Positions 20,762 through 29,110 of a DNA stretch of 64,000 nucleotides are shown here, one piece after another. The stretch's first letter is position 1. Each line of letters begins with the position of its first letter. The notes under the pieces are model-generated. The model was not told where the DNA came from. It did not search any database and saw only the letters and a program-made list of their open reading frames with translations. A program made the translations under genes and the position numbers. This stretch comes from Streptomyces marokkonensis (lineage in GTDB: Bacteria; Actinomycetota; Actinomycetes; Streptomycetales; Streptomycetaceae), in the NCBI RefSeq assembly GCF_008312835.1, contig NZ_VSKS01000010.1, positions 62,001 through 126,000 on the forward strand, in the 5' to 3' direction.

Positions 20762-22498
20762 ATGCATCGATCGGATACGGCCGGCCGGGCGGATCACCGC
20801 ACGCCGGTCCTCATCGTCGGCGGCTCCCTGGTGGGCCTGTCCATGTCCCTGTTCCTGGGACGCCTCGGCGTGCCGCACACGCTCGTCGAACGCCACGCGG
20901 GCACGTCGAACCACCCGCGCGGGCGGGGGAACAACGTGCGCACCATGGAGCTGTTCCGGACGGCCGGGCTGGAGCAGCGCATCGGCGTGGCCGCGTCGAC
21001 CCTGGCGGACAACCACGGCATCCTGCAGACCCCGAGCCTGGTGGGCGACGAGGGGGAGTGGCTGCTCCAGGAGATCGACCCGGGCGGCGGCATCGCCCGC
21101 TTCAGCCCCAGCGGGTGGTGCCTGTGCAGCCAGAACGACCTGGAACCGGTGATCCTCGAGGGAGCCCGGGAGCTCGGCGGGGACCTGCGCTTCGGGACGG
21201 AGATGCTGTCCTTCGAGCAGGACGCGGAGGGTGTGACGGCGCTGGTCAAGAGCCGGGAGACCGGTGAGCACACCCGGATCCGGGCGGACTACCTCGTCGC
21301 CGCCGACGGTCCGCGCAGCCCCGTGCGCGAGGCGCTGGGCATCGGGCAGAACGGTCCGGGCGACCTGTTCCACAACGTGAGCCTCACGTTCACCTCCCGC
21401 GCCCTCGCCGGCGTCGTCGGTGACCGGCGGTTCATCATCTGCTACCTGACCAACCCGGAGGCCGACGGGGCCCTGCTGCCGGTCGACAACCGGGAGAACT
21501 GGGTGTTCCACGCCCCCTGGCACCCCGAGCACGGCGAGACCCTCGAGGAGTTCACCGACGAGCGCTGCGTCGACCACATCCGCAAGGCCGTCGGCGTGCC
21601 GGACCTCGACGTGGTGATCACCGGCCGGGCCGCCTGGCACGCCGCCGAGCGGGTCGCCGAACGGTACGGCCACGGCCGGGTGTTCCTGGCCGGCGACTCG
21701 GCCCACGAGATGTCGCCCACCGGGGCGTTCGGCTCCAACACCGGCATCCAGGACGCCCACAACCTCGCCTGGAAGCTGGCCGCCGTGCTCGGCGGCTGGG
21801 CCGCGCCCGGCCTGCTGGAGTCCTACGACGCCGAACGGCGCCCCGTCGCGGAGGCGACCAGCGCCCGCGCGTCCTCCCGCTCGAGCGAGCACAGCCACCC
21901 CGGGTACACGCCCGCCGGTGGACCCGGTGGACCCGGTGGACCCGGTGGACCCGGTGGACCCGGTGCACCCGGTGGCGGTGGCCCCGGCGGTCCGGGTGGA
22001 CCCGGTGGCGGCGGCCCCGGGGGCCGGAAGGGCGGCATCCTCAACGTGGCGCTGGCGTACCGCTATCCGCGCGGCGCGGTCATGGGCACCGATCCCACGA
22101 CGCCGGTCGTCCCCGAGGGGGTCGTGCTGAACGGCGAGCCCGGCAGCCGCGCCCCGCACCTCTGGCTGGACCGGGCCGGCACCCGCGTCTCCACCCTCGA
22201 CCTGTACGAGAGGTCGCTGGTCCTGCTCAGCGCGGAGAACGGCCCCTGGCACGCCGCGGCCGTCGAGGTGGCCGCGCAGATGTCCGTACCGCTGGACGCG
22301 TACCGGATCGGCGACGGACCCCACGCCGACCTGACCCCCGGCCCGGACACGGACTGGGCGGGCGCCCACGGCATCACCGAGGACGGCGCCGTCCTGGTCC
22401 GCCCCGACGGCTTCGTCGCCTGGCGCCACGCGGCGCGCCCGGCCGACCCGGCGAAGGCCCTGCACGAGGCGGTCGAAACGATCCTGAGCCGTCCCTGA
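20762..22498 (+). CDS. whiE-ORFVIII: FAD-dependent polyketide hydroxylase with collagen-like insert (WhiE-ORFVIII type)
   Basis: 578 aa. The FAD-binding GxGxxG-like strand is VLIVGGSLVGLSMSL; the DG motif is VAADGPRSPVREALG, and the GD motif is RVFLAGDSAHEMSPTGAFG. Together these define the aromatic-ring hydroxylase (PheA/TfdB-like) family. A C-terminal thioredoxin-like domain follows (about 420-578). Between the two lies a Gly-Pro-Gly run (about residues 386-421), encoded by a 9-bp tandem repeat. It would hydroxylate the pigment aromatic core with NAD(P)H and O2, and is divergent from the rest of the cluster as in S. coelicolor. Confidence 0.9.
   Translation: MHRSDTAGRADHRTPVLIVGGSLVGLSMSLFLGRLGVPHTLVERHAGTSNHPRGRGNNVRTMELFRTAGLEQRIGVAASTLADNHGILQTPSLVGDEGEWLLQEIDPGGGIARFSPSGWCLCSQNDLEPVILEGARELGGDLRFGTEMLSFEQDAEGVTALVKSRETGEHTRIRADYLVAADGPRSPVREALGIGQNGPGDLFHNVSLTFTSRALAGVVGDRRFIICYLTNPEADGALLPVDNRENWVFHAPWHPEHGETLEEFTDERCVDHIRKAVGVPDLDVVITGRAAWHAAERVAERYGHGRVFLAGDSAHEMSPTGAFGSNTGIQDAHNLAWKLAAVLGGWAAPGLLESYDAERRPVAEATSARASSRSSEHSHPGYTPAGGPGGPGGPGGPGGPGAPGGGGPGGPGGPGGGGPGGRKGGILNVALAYRYPRGAVMGTDPTTPVVPEGVVLNGEPGSRAPHLWLDRAGTRVSTLDLYERSLVLLSAENGPWHAAAVEVAAQMSVPLDAYRIGDGPHADLTPGPDTDWAGAHGITEDGAVLVRPDGFVAWRHAARPADPAKALHEAVETILSRP
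21917..22022 (+). repeat. 9-bp tandem repeat encoding Gly-Gly-Pro
   Basis: Five perfect copies of GGTGGACCC (21917-21961) are followed by diverged copies to about 22022. The unit is a multiple of three, so copy-number change would keep the frame. It encodes a collagen-like linker inside the pigment hydroxylase. Confidence 0.9.
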
Positions 22499-22528
22499 CG
22501 CGGCCGGCGAGGGCGCAGGACCCCTCGC

Positions 22529-23497
22529 TCACGAACCGCCGATGCCGCCCTGGCGGCCCCGTTCCGATTTGGCCAGATGCTGTTCGAAGCGCTGGAGTGC
22601 GGGGCCGTCGACGTCCCAGGGCCAGGAGGTGACCACGCCCTGGAGGGCCTGGAACACGGGGTGGGCGTCGGCGGCGCGGCCGGCCGCGCACAGCGCGTAC
22701 GCCAGGACGTTCAGGTCGGCCGGCGCCGCCGCGTGCTGGAAGAAGCCCGGCTTCGCCCACAGCGCGGCCGCCTGCTCCAGCGCCGCCGCGATCTGTCCGC
22801 CCTCCCACAGCTGACCGGCGGTCATGGCCCGTACGCCGCCCTGCGCCAGCAGCCCCTGGTACTGGCGGACGGCGGCGGTCAGCTCGACCGCGGCGCACGG
22901 CGCGTTGGCCGGGATCCGGGTGCGCACCACGTCGACGAAGTCGAGCACGGACGCGCTGGAGCCGCCCTCCTCCGGCGACAGGTACGCGAGCATCTGCATG
23001 TACGCCTCACGGTGCCAGCGGTCGCGTCCGGTGGCCTCCCGCCAGACGGCGTTGACGTCGTTCTGGCCGTACCGCTCGATCCGCGACACCCCGATCAGGG
23101 CCACCCACGGCAGCGGATCCTCCGGTCCGAGGTCGGCGGCCCGGTGGCACTGGGACACCAGCTCCGCGGCGTCCTCGAGGTGCCCGTCGCGCATCCCGCG
23201 CGCCAGCCCGGCCCAGGCGTGGAACACCAGGGCGTCGGCGCTGTTCGGCTCCCTGCCCAGCCAGGCCGCCGCGACCCCCGTGTCCGCCGTCGCCTCGGCG
23301 AGTACGGACACCCGGTGGCTGCGGCGGTCCCAGTCGTCCCCGGTCTCCTCGAGCAGGGAGGCGACGAGCGCCACGTCCGCGGACCTGCCGCTCCCGCCCC
23401 GCTTGCTCAACCGCCCCAGCACACGAGTCAGTTCGGCATCGTCGAGGGCCAAGGAGATACGGGGACGTCTGCTGGTGCGACTGCTGAAGAGGGGCAT
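22529..23497 (-). CDS. Conserved TPR-like helical protein of unknown function
   Basis: 322 aa. After a basic N-terminus it consists of helical pairs with TPR-like spacing (DVALVASLLEETGDDWDRRSHRVSVLAEATADTGVAAAWLG; PNSADALVFHAWAGLARGM; DPLPWVALIGVSRIERYG; DLNVLAYALCAAGRAADAHPVFQALQG). This suggests a protein-binding scaffold rather than an enzyme. It converges on the pigment hydroxylase with a 30-bp gap. A TAGTCT box ends six bases before its ATG, consistent with leaderless transcription. Confidence 0.6.
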   Translation of the reverse strand: MPLFSSRTSRRPRISLALDDAELTRVLGRLSKRGGSGRSADVALVASLLEETGDDWDRRSHRVSVLAEATADTGVAAAWLGREPNSADALVFHAWAGLARGMRDGHLEDAAELVSQCHRAADLGPEDPLPWVALIGVSRIERYGQNDVNAVWREATGRDRWHREAYMQMLAYLSPEEGGSSASVLDFVDVVRTRIPANAPCAAVELTAAVRQYQGLLAQGGVRAMTAGQLWEGGQIAAALEQAAALWAKPGFFQHAAAPADLNVLAYALCAAGRAADAHPVFQALQGVVTSWPWDVDGPALQRFEQHLAKSERGRQGGIGGS

Positions 23498-23503
23498 GAC
23501 CGA

Positions 23504-23509
23504 AGACTA
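23504..23509 (-). promoter_or_regulatory. -10 box for leaderless start of the TPR-like gene
   Basis: TAGTCT read leftward lies six bases before the ATG at 23497, and no Shine-Dalgarno sequence is present between them. Confidence 0.45.
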
Positions 23510-23589
23510 GGAACTGCGGGTGCCCCGGCAACCCGGACGGGGCGATCGTTATCGATCTGCCCCTTACCGCCGGTCAGCCGGGCATACCG

Positions 23590-23621
23590 GGGCGGGGCCG
23601 GACATGTCGTCGGCCCCGCCC
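23590..23621 (-). terminator. Terminator after glyceraldehyde-3-phosphate dehydrogenase gene
   Basis: An 11-bp perfect stem (GGGCGGGGCCG and its complement) with a 10-base loop, 35 bp beyond the stop codon of the leftward gap gene. Confidence 0.7.
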
Positions 23622-23656
23622 TCTCGTTCCGCCCGTGCGGTCGGCGGGCTCCCGGA

Positions 23657-25102
23657 TCAGGCCGCCGGAGCCGGGAACGTCGGGTACTCCACGCCCGAGA
23701 CGTACTGGACGACCCGGACGACCTGGCAGGAGTAGCCGAACTCGTTGTCGTACCAGAGGTACAGGATCGCGTTGTCGCCCTCGACCTTCAGCGCGCCGGC
23801 GTCGACGATCGAGGCGTGCCGCGAGCCGATGAAGTCGCTGGAGACCGCGTCGGGCGCGCTGATGAAGTCGATCTGGCGCTTCAGCGGCGAGGTCAGCGAC
23901 ACCTTGCGGAGGTGGTCCAGGACCTCCTGGCGGTTGGTGGCGCGGGCCAGCTGGAGGTTGAGGATGGCGATCGAGACGTCCGGCACGGGGACCCGGATCG
24001 AGCTGCCCGTGATCGTCGCGTCGAGGTCGGGCAGCGCCTTGGCGACGGCGGAGGCGGCACCCGTCTCGGTGATCACCATGTTCAGCGGCGCCGAGCGGCC
24101 GCGCCGCTCCGACTTGTGGTAGTTGTCCAGCAGGTTCTGGTCGTTGGTGAACGAGTGGACCGTCTCCACGTGCCCGCGCAGCACGCCGTACTCGTCCGCC
24201 ATCGCCTTCAGCGGCGGGACGATCGCGTTGGTGGTGCAGGACGCGCAGGACAGGATCCGCTCGTCCGGCTTGAGGGTGTCGTGGTTGACGCCGTGCACGA
24301 TGTTGGGCACGTCGCCCTTGCCGGGCGCGGTCAGCACCACCTTGTCGACACCGGGGCGCAGGTGCTGCGAAAGCCCCTCGCGGTCGCGCCACTTGCCGGT
24401 GTTGTCGATGAGGATGGCGTTCTTGACGCCGTACGCCGTGTAGTCGATCTCCGAGGGGTCGTTCGCGTAGATCACCTTGATGGTGTTGCCGTTGGCGGTG
24501 ATCGTGCTCTCCGCCTCGTCGACGGTGATCGTGCCCTGGAACTGGCCGTGCACGGAGTCGCGGCGCAGCAGCGAGGCCCGCTTGACGATGTCCTGCTCGC
24601 CGCCCCGGCGGACCACGATCGCACGCAGACGCAGACCGTTGCCGGACCCCGACTTCTCGATGAGCAGCCGGGCCAGGAGACGGCCGATGCGGCCGAAGCC
24701 GTAGAGGACGACGTCGCGCGGCTCGCGGCGGTCGATCTTGTGGGCGCCGGTCGCGCCGGCGACGGCCTCGGCGGTGAACTCGGCCACCGACAGGCCCCGG
24801 TCGTCGGCGCGGTGCGCCTCGGCGAGCAGGCCGATGTCGATCTGGGACGGGCCGAGGTCGAGCGTGGTGAGCGCCTGCAGGAAGGGCAGCGTCTCGGTGA
24901 CCGAGAGCTCCTCGCCGGCGATCTGCCGGGCGAAGCGGTGGGTCTTGAGAATGCTGACCACCGACTTGTTCACCAAGGAACGGCTGTGCAGCAGGACGGT
25001 CACGTCCCGCTCCCGGTGCAGCTTCCCGATGATCGGGATCATCGACTCCGCGATCTCCTCGCGGTGCTTCCAATGGGTGAACGAGTCTTCGTTGACAGTC
25101 AC
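23657..25102 (-). CDS. gap: Glyceraldehyde-3-phosphate dehydrogenase, long form
   Basis: 481 aa versus about 335 for ordinary GapA: an N-terminal extension of about 125 residues (TVNEDSFTHWKHREEIAESMIP...) precedes the Rossmann fold (LYGFGRIGRLLARLL, 133-147). The catalytic Cys289 is in SCASCTTN. After the second strand the sequence is VVRRGGEQD rather than V-N-D, so the Asp that selects NAD is missing and arginines are present. This favours NADP, by analogy with other families. The GTG start at 25102 is the first good candidate; upstream sites are weak. It is probably a secondary, anaplerotic or gluconeogenic isoform. Confidence 0.88.
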   Translation of the reverse strand: MTVNEDSFTHWKHREEIAESMIPIIGKLHRERDVTVLLHSRSLVNKSVVSILKTHRFARQIAGEELSVTETLPFLQALTTLDLGPSQIDIGLLAEAHRADDRGLSVAEFTAEAVAGATGAHKIDRREPRDVVLYGFGRIGRLLARLLIEKSGSGNGLRLRAIVVRRGGEQDIVKRASLLRRDSVHGQFQGTITVDEAESTITANGNTIKVIYANDPSEIDYTAYGVKNAILIDNTGKWRDREGLSQHLRPGVDKVVLTAPGKGDVPNIVHGVNHDTLKPDERILSCASCTTNAIVPPLKAMADEYGVLRGHVETVHSFTNDQNLLDNYHKSERRGRSAPLNMVITETGAASAVAKALPDLDATITGSSIRVPVPDVSIAILNLQLARATNRQEVLDHLRKVSLTSPLKRQIDFISAPDAVSSDFIGSRHASIVDAGALKVEGDNAILYLWYDNEFGYSCQVVRVVQYVSGVEYPTFPAPAA

Positions 25103-25303
25103 AGGATCATCTTTCGAGCTAGAGGGTGCTCATATGATAGCCATGCTGTCGGGGCGGCCCGGAGGGGGTGTCCGCCGGGTCCGGAAGCACCCCGCGACTC
25201 GCAGGGTTGTGCGACATGCGAACGGGTACGCGTGCAGCATTGTGCCCGGGGCCGGATCCTGTCCCGGGTGGGCCGCACGACCGCCGCTACCAGGGAATCT
25301 GCC

Positions 25304-25708
25304 ATGGAGACACCCGCGCACGAGAACAACGCCCCCACGCCCGCGCAGCGGGCCCTGGACGCCCTGTCGGAGAACACCGAGGACACGATGGCGCTGGACG
25401 CCCTCGCCAACAGCGACGTGCTGATCCCGGTACCGGACGACGCCGGCGAGGAGGAGGCCGCCGACCCCGGTGCGGTCGCCCTGCCGGTGCTGGAGCAGCC
25501 GGGCGGCACGCAGGTGGTGCCCGTCTTCACGTCCGAACTGGAGATGGCCGGGCTGCTGCCGTTCGTCTCCCGCTACCGTCTGGTCCCGCTCGGCGCCCTC
25601 GCCGCGCAGTGGCCGGCCGACGACCTGTCGCTCACCATCGACGGCAGCTCCGAGCACCGCCTCACCCTCACCTCGGAGGGGGTGCGCACCCTGCTGGCCC
25701 GTCCGTGA
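25304..25708 (+). CDS. SseB-domain protein
   Basis: 134 aa, from an ATG with GGGA upstream. Acidic N-terminal residues 1-65 contain ENTEDTMALDALANSDVLIPVPDD, and then comes TQVVPVFTSELEMAGLLPFVSRYRLVPLGALAAQWPADDLSLTID, the SseB N-terminal fold. In actinobacteria these small cytoplasmic proteins are of unknown role. It is divergent from the gap gene and convergent with marR (27 bp between stops). Confidence 0.7.
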   Translation: METPAHENNAPTPAQRALDALSENTEDTMALDALANSDVLIPVPDDAGEEEAADPGAVALPVLEQPGGTQVVPVFTSELEMAGLLPFVSRYRLVPLGALAAQWPADDLSLTIDGSSEHRLTLTSEGVRTLLARP

Positions 25709-25735
25709 CCCCGCGGAGCCGCTCCGGCCGGCGCG

Positions 25736-26125
25736 CTACTCGCCCAGCGCGCGGGCCAGGGCGGCGCGCTGCACCGGCAGCGCCTCGGCGTGCAGGGCGC
25801 GGCCCTTGGACGTGAGCGCCACGTACACGCCGCGCCGGTCCTCCAGACACATGCTGCGCTCGACCAGGCCGTCCTTCTCCAGCCGGGCGATGAGCCGCGA
25901 CAGCGCGCTCTGGCTGAGGTGGACCCGGCCCACCAGGTTCTGCACCCGGCACTGCTCGCCCTCGGCGGGCGTCGCGGCCGCGAGCAGGTCGAGCACCTCG
26001 AAGTCGGACGCCCCGAGACCGTACGGGTTCAGCGACCGGTCGATCTCGCCCAGCGTGCGCGCGTGCACCGCGAGGATGTCCCGCCACCGTTCCTCGAGAC
26101 CCGCTCCGGCGGTCTTCGCTGCCAT
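25736..26125 (-). CDS. MarR family transcriptional regulator
   Basis: 129 aa, slightly short for MarR. The winged helix is clear (GASDFEVLDLLAAATPAEGEQCRVQNLVGRVHLSQSALSRLIARLEKDGLVERSMCLEDRRGVYVALTSKGR). No exporter or enzyme is obviously paired with it. A 6-bp-arm inverted repeat straddles its own -10 box, suggesting autoregulation. The TACCGT box lies exactly six bases before the ATG, implying a leaderless transcript. Confidence 0.85.
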   Translation of the reverse strand: MAAKTAGAGLEERWRDILAVHARTLGEIDRSLNPYGLGASDFEVLDLLAAATPAEGEQCRVQNLVGRVHLSQSALSRLIARLEKDGLVERSMCLEDRRGVYVALTSKGRALHAEALPVQRAALARALGE

Positions 26126-26127
26126 AC

Positions 26128-26149
26128 TCGAACGGTAACACTTGTTCGA
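26128..26149 (-). promoter_or_regulatory. Promoter and inverted repeat of the second marR gene
   Basis: TCGAAC (26128-26133) and GTTCGA (26144-26149) form an inverted repeat across the -10 box TACCGT (leftward; 26137 to 26132), which ends six bases before the ATG. Occupancy would block RNA polymerase. Confidence 0.5.
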
Positions 26150-26214
26150 CTTTCAATGAACGCGCAAGGGCGGGCCCCCGGGGTCCCGGCCGCCGACCCG
26201 CCCGCGGGGGCACG

Positions 26215-27246
26215 TCACGTCGAGTCCCGTTTCACCAGTTCCGTCGGCAGGATCACCGCGGCCGGGTCCTCGCCGCCGATCTGGGCCAGCAGTACCCGCA
26301 CCATCTCCGAGCTGATGCGGTCCCACGGCTGGCGGATCGTGGTGAGTTCCGGGCTCGCCGCGACGGCCGCGGGGGAGTCGTCGAAGCCGCCGACCGCGAC
26401 GTCCTGGGGCACCCGGCGCCCCGCCCGGTTGAGCGCCGTGAGCACGCCCTGGGCCATCAGGTCTGAGGCGACGAACACGGCGTCCATGTCGGGGGCCCGC
26501 GCCAGCAGCCGCTCGGCCCCCGCCTCACCGCTGGCCCTGCTGTAGTCGCCGGAGACGACGAGCCGCTCGTCGGCCTCCACGCCCGCCTCCGCGAGCACCT
26601 CCCGGTAACCGGCGAGGCGCTCCACACCGCCGGGGGTGTCGAGCGGACCGGTCACCACACCGATCCGCCGCCGGCCGAGCGCCAGCAGATGCCGCACCAT
26701 GTCCCGCGCGCCGTCCCGGTCGTCGGCGGCCACGTAACTCACCTTCGAGCCCAGCCCGATCGGCTTCCCGCACGCGACCAGCGGCACGCCCGCGGCCCGC
26801 AGTTCCTCGGCCACCGGATCACCGGAGTGGCTGGACACCAGCAGCACCCCGTCCACGTGGCCGGCGGTGATGTACCGCGTGATGCGCCGCCGTTCGTCGT
26901 CCGTGCCGGCCAGCATCAGCAGCAGCGGTATGTCGTGCGCGGCCAGCGCCTGCGTGCAACCGCGCAGCAGGACATTGAAGTTGGGGTCCTCGAAGAACCG
27001 CTCCTGGGGCTCGGTGAGCAGGAAGCCCACCGAGTCCGACCGACCGGTGATCAGCGAGCGGGCGTGCCGGTTGACGACGTAGCCCGTCTTGCGGATCGCG
27101 GCGTCGACCGCGTCCGCCGCGGCGGGGCTGACGTAGTGGCCGCCGTTGAGCACCCGCGAGACGGTGCCGCGCGAGACACCGGCCTCGCGCGCCACGTCGT
27201 GGATCGTCGGCGGCTTGCGCCGGCCCCCCGTGCTGCTCATGGTCAT
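26215..27246 (-). CDS. LacI family repressor of galactan utilisation
   Basis: 343 aa. The N-terminal HTH and hinge are textbook (TIHDVAREAGVSRGTVSRVLNGGHYVSPAAADAVDAAIRKTGYVVN), followed by a periplasmic-binding-protein-like sugar domain. The ATG at 27246 overlaps the permease stop as ATGA, so the repressor is the last cistron of the transporter operon and would feel its own repression. It likely binds the CG-centred palindrome at 30502-30517 and is released by galactose or galacto-oligosaccharides. The identity of the inducer is inferred from neighbours. Confidence 0.88.
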   Translation of the reverse strand: MTMSSTGGRRKPPTIHDVAREAGVSRGTVSRVLNGGHYVSPAAADAVDAAIRKTGYVVNRHARSLITGRSDSVGFLLTEPQERFFEDPNFNVLLRGCTQALAAHDIPLLLMLAGTDDERRRITRYITAGHVDGVLLVSSHSGDPVAEELRAAGVPLVACGKPIGLGSKVSYVAADDRDGARDMVRHLLALGRRRIGVVTGPLDTPGGVERLAGYREVLAEAGVEADERLVVSGDYSRASGEAGAERLLARAPDMDAVFVASDLMAQGVLTALNRAGRRVPQDVAVGGFDDSPAAVAASPELTTIRQPWDRISSEMVRVLLAQIGGEDPAAVILPTELVKRDST

Positions 27247-28136
27247 GACTTTACGGCCCCGGACAGCAGATCGAGGCTCCAGAACCGCTGGATGACCAGG
27301 AAGAGCGCCACCAGCGGGAACACCGCGAGGAACGCCCCCGTGATCACCAGGGTGTACAGCGCGGGAGTGCTGGCGCCCTGTTCGAGCAGGGTGTATAGGC
27401 CGAGGGTGATCGGGAACTTCTCGTCGTCGCTGAGCATGATGTACGGCAGCAGGAAGTTGTTCCAGATCGCCACGAACTGGAACAGGAAGACCGTCACCAG
27501 GCCGGGCACCATCATCGGCAGCGCGACCCGGGTGAAGATCCGCCACTCGCCCGCGCCGTCCATCCGCCCGGCCTCCACCACGTCCGCCGGCACCGCGGCG
27601 GCGGCGTAGATCCGCGCCAGGTAGACGCCGTAGGGGGAGAGGATCTGCGGCAGCAGCACGGACAGGTAGGAGTCCGTGAGGTCCGCCTTCGCCAGCAGCA
27701 GGTACTGCGGGACGGCGAGGATCACCGGCGGCATCAGCACGCCCGCGAGCAGCACGTTGAACAGCGTCTCGCGGCCCCGGAAGCGGTGGATCGCCAGCGC
27801 GTAGCCGCTGACCGCCGACACGCACGCCGACAACAGGGCACCCAGACCGGCGTACAGGGCGGAGTTGCCCATCCACTGCCAGTAGACGCCGTCGCGGTAG
27901 GTGCCGAGGTCGGAGACGTTCTCGGTGAAGCCGGTGCCCGGCCAGAACGTGAAGGTGGAGAACAGCTCCGAGCCGGACTTGGTGGACGCGATGACCACCC
28001 AGGCCACCGGCAGCAGGCAGTAGAGCGCGCCGAGCAGCAGCGTCACGGTCGGGACCAGCGCGGTCCCGCGACGGCGCGCCGGACGCCGGGCGGTGCCGGC
28101 GGCGGGCTCGGCCTCGTGCAGGGTGAGGGAGCTCAT
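27243..28136 (-). CDS. ganQ: ABC sugar transporter permease, MalG/GanQ type
   Basis: 297 aa with six membrane segments. The EAA loop that docks the ATPase is DVVEAGRMDGAGEWRIFTRVALPMMVPGL (residues about 195-225). It belongs to the carbohydrate uptake CUT1 family. Its ATG overlaps the stop of the first permease gene and its stop overlaps the repressor start, so the operon is tightly coupled. No ATPase gene is in the locus; streptomycete CUT1 importers usually borrow the shared ATPase MsiK. Confidence 0.88.
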   Translation of the reverse strand: MSSLTLHEAEPAAGTARRPARRRGTALVPTVTLLLGALYCLLPVAWVVIASTKSGSELFSTFTFWPGTGFTENVSDLGTYRDGVYWQWMGNSALYAGLGALLSACVSAVSGYALAIHRFRGRETLFNVLLAGVLMPPVILAVPQYLLLAKADLTDSYLSVLLPQILSPYGVYLARIYAAAAVPADVVEAGRMDGAGEWRIFTRVALPMMVPGLVTVFLFQFVAIWNNFLLPYIMLSDDEKFPITLGLYTLLEQGASTPALYTLVITGAFLAVFPLVALFLVIQRFWSLDLLSGAVKS

Positions 28137-29110
28137 CGTGCGGCCTCCTGCTTGGTGCGCCGGTTCGCGGCCCGCAGGAACCCGAAGGACAGGACCAGGG
28201 TGGCGAGCGCGATGAGGGTCGCCTGGGCGGCGGCCGCGTGGATGTCGCCCTTGCCGAAGGCGTCCTGGTACACCTTCATCAGCGGACTCCAGGTCGTGGC
28301 AACGGAGTTGGTGAGCGGTTTGAGGGTGGTCGGTTCGTTGAACACCTGGAGCGTCGCGATGATCGAGAAGAAGAAGGTCAGCACCAGCGAGGGCGCCACC
28401 ATCGGGATCTTGATCCGCAGCGCGATCTGCAGCGGCGTGGCACCGTCCAGCTTCGCCGCCTCGTACACCTCGGCGGGAATGGCCCGCAGGGCGGTGTAGA
28501 TGACGATCATGTTGAAACCGGTGCCGCCCCAGACCGCGATGTTCGACAGCGCCAGATACAGCGGGCCGCCGTCCAGCAGATCCGGCTGCGGCAGCCCCAG
28601 CCCGTCGAGCACGTAGAAGAAGGGGCTCACGTCCGGCAGGTACAGGAAGCCCCACAGCAGCGCCGCCACCACACCGGGCACGGCGTACGGCAGGAAGATC
28701 GCGAGCCGGGTGAAGGGGGCGAGCCGTACCCGCTCGGAGTCGAGCATCAGCGCGAACAGCAGGGCTAGGCCCAGCATGACCGGCACCACGATGCAGCCGT
28801 AGCCGAGCACGCGCAGCGCACCGCTCAGCAACTCGCTGTCGGACAGGGCGCCGGTGTAGTTCTCCAGGCCGGCCCAGACCTCCTCACGGGCCCCGGACCC
28901 CAGACCGAGGCCGGAGACCCGCACCTTGCGGAAGCTGAGCCACACGGCGTACCCGATGGGCAGGGCGAAGAACAGGAGGAACAGGACGGCCGCGGGGACG
29001 AGGAAGAGATAGGGGGCGCTTCGCGCTCGTCGGAGGGTGGTGGTGGGAGACGGGTGGGCGTACGGGGCGCCCTCGGCCCCGTACGACGTCCGGCGGGCGG
29101 GGGACTTCAC
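28133..29110 (-). CDS. ganP: ABC sugar transporter permease, MalF/GanP type
   Basis: 325 aa from a GTG at 29110 that overlaps the binding-protein stop (GTGA). Six hydrophobic segments start with APYLFLVPAAVLFLLFFALPIGYAVWL. The EAA motif reads EVYEAAKLDGATPLQIALRIKIPMVAPSL (about 220-250). It pairs with the MalG-type permease to form the CUT1 channel importing galacto-oligosaccharides released by the GH53 enzyme. Confidence 0.88.
   Translation of the reverse strand: MKSPARRTSYGAEGAPYAHPSPTTTLRRARSAPYLFLVPAAVLFLLFFALPIGYAVWLSFRKVRVSGLGLGSGAREEVWAGLENYTGALSDSELLSGALRVLGYGCIVVPVMLGLALLFALMLDSERVRLAPFTRLAIFLPYAVPGVVAALLWGFLYLPDVSPFFYVLDGLGLPQPDLLDGGPLYLALSNIAVWGGTGFNMIVIYTALRAIPAEVYEAAKLDGATPLQIALRIKIPMVAPSLVLTFFFSIIATLQVFNEPTTLKPLTNSVATTWSPLMKVYQDAFGKGDIHAAAAQATLIALATLVLSFGFLRAANRRTKQEAAR

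Noticed and set aside
22577-25303. Very long rightward open frame across the TPR-like and gap genes
   Set aside because: It is antisense to two real genes; only its last part, from the ATG at 25304, is coding (SseB-like protein).
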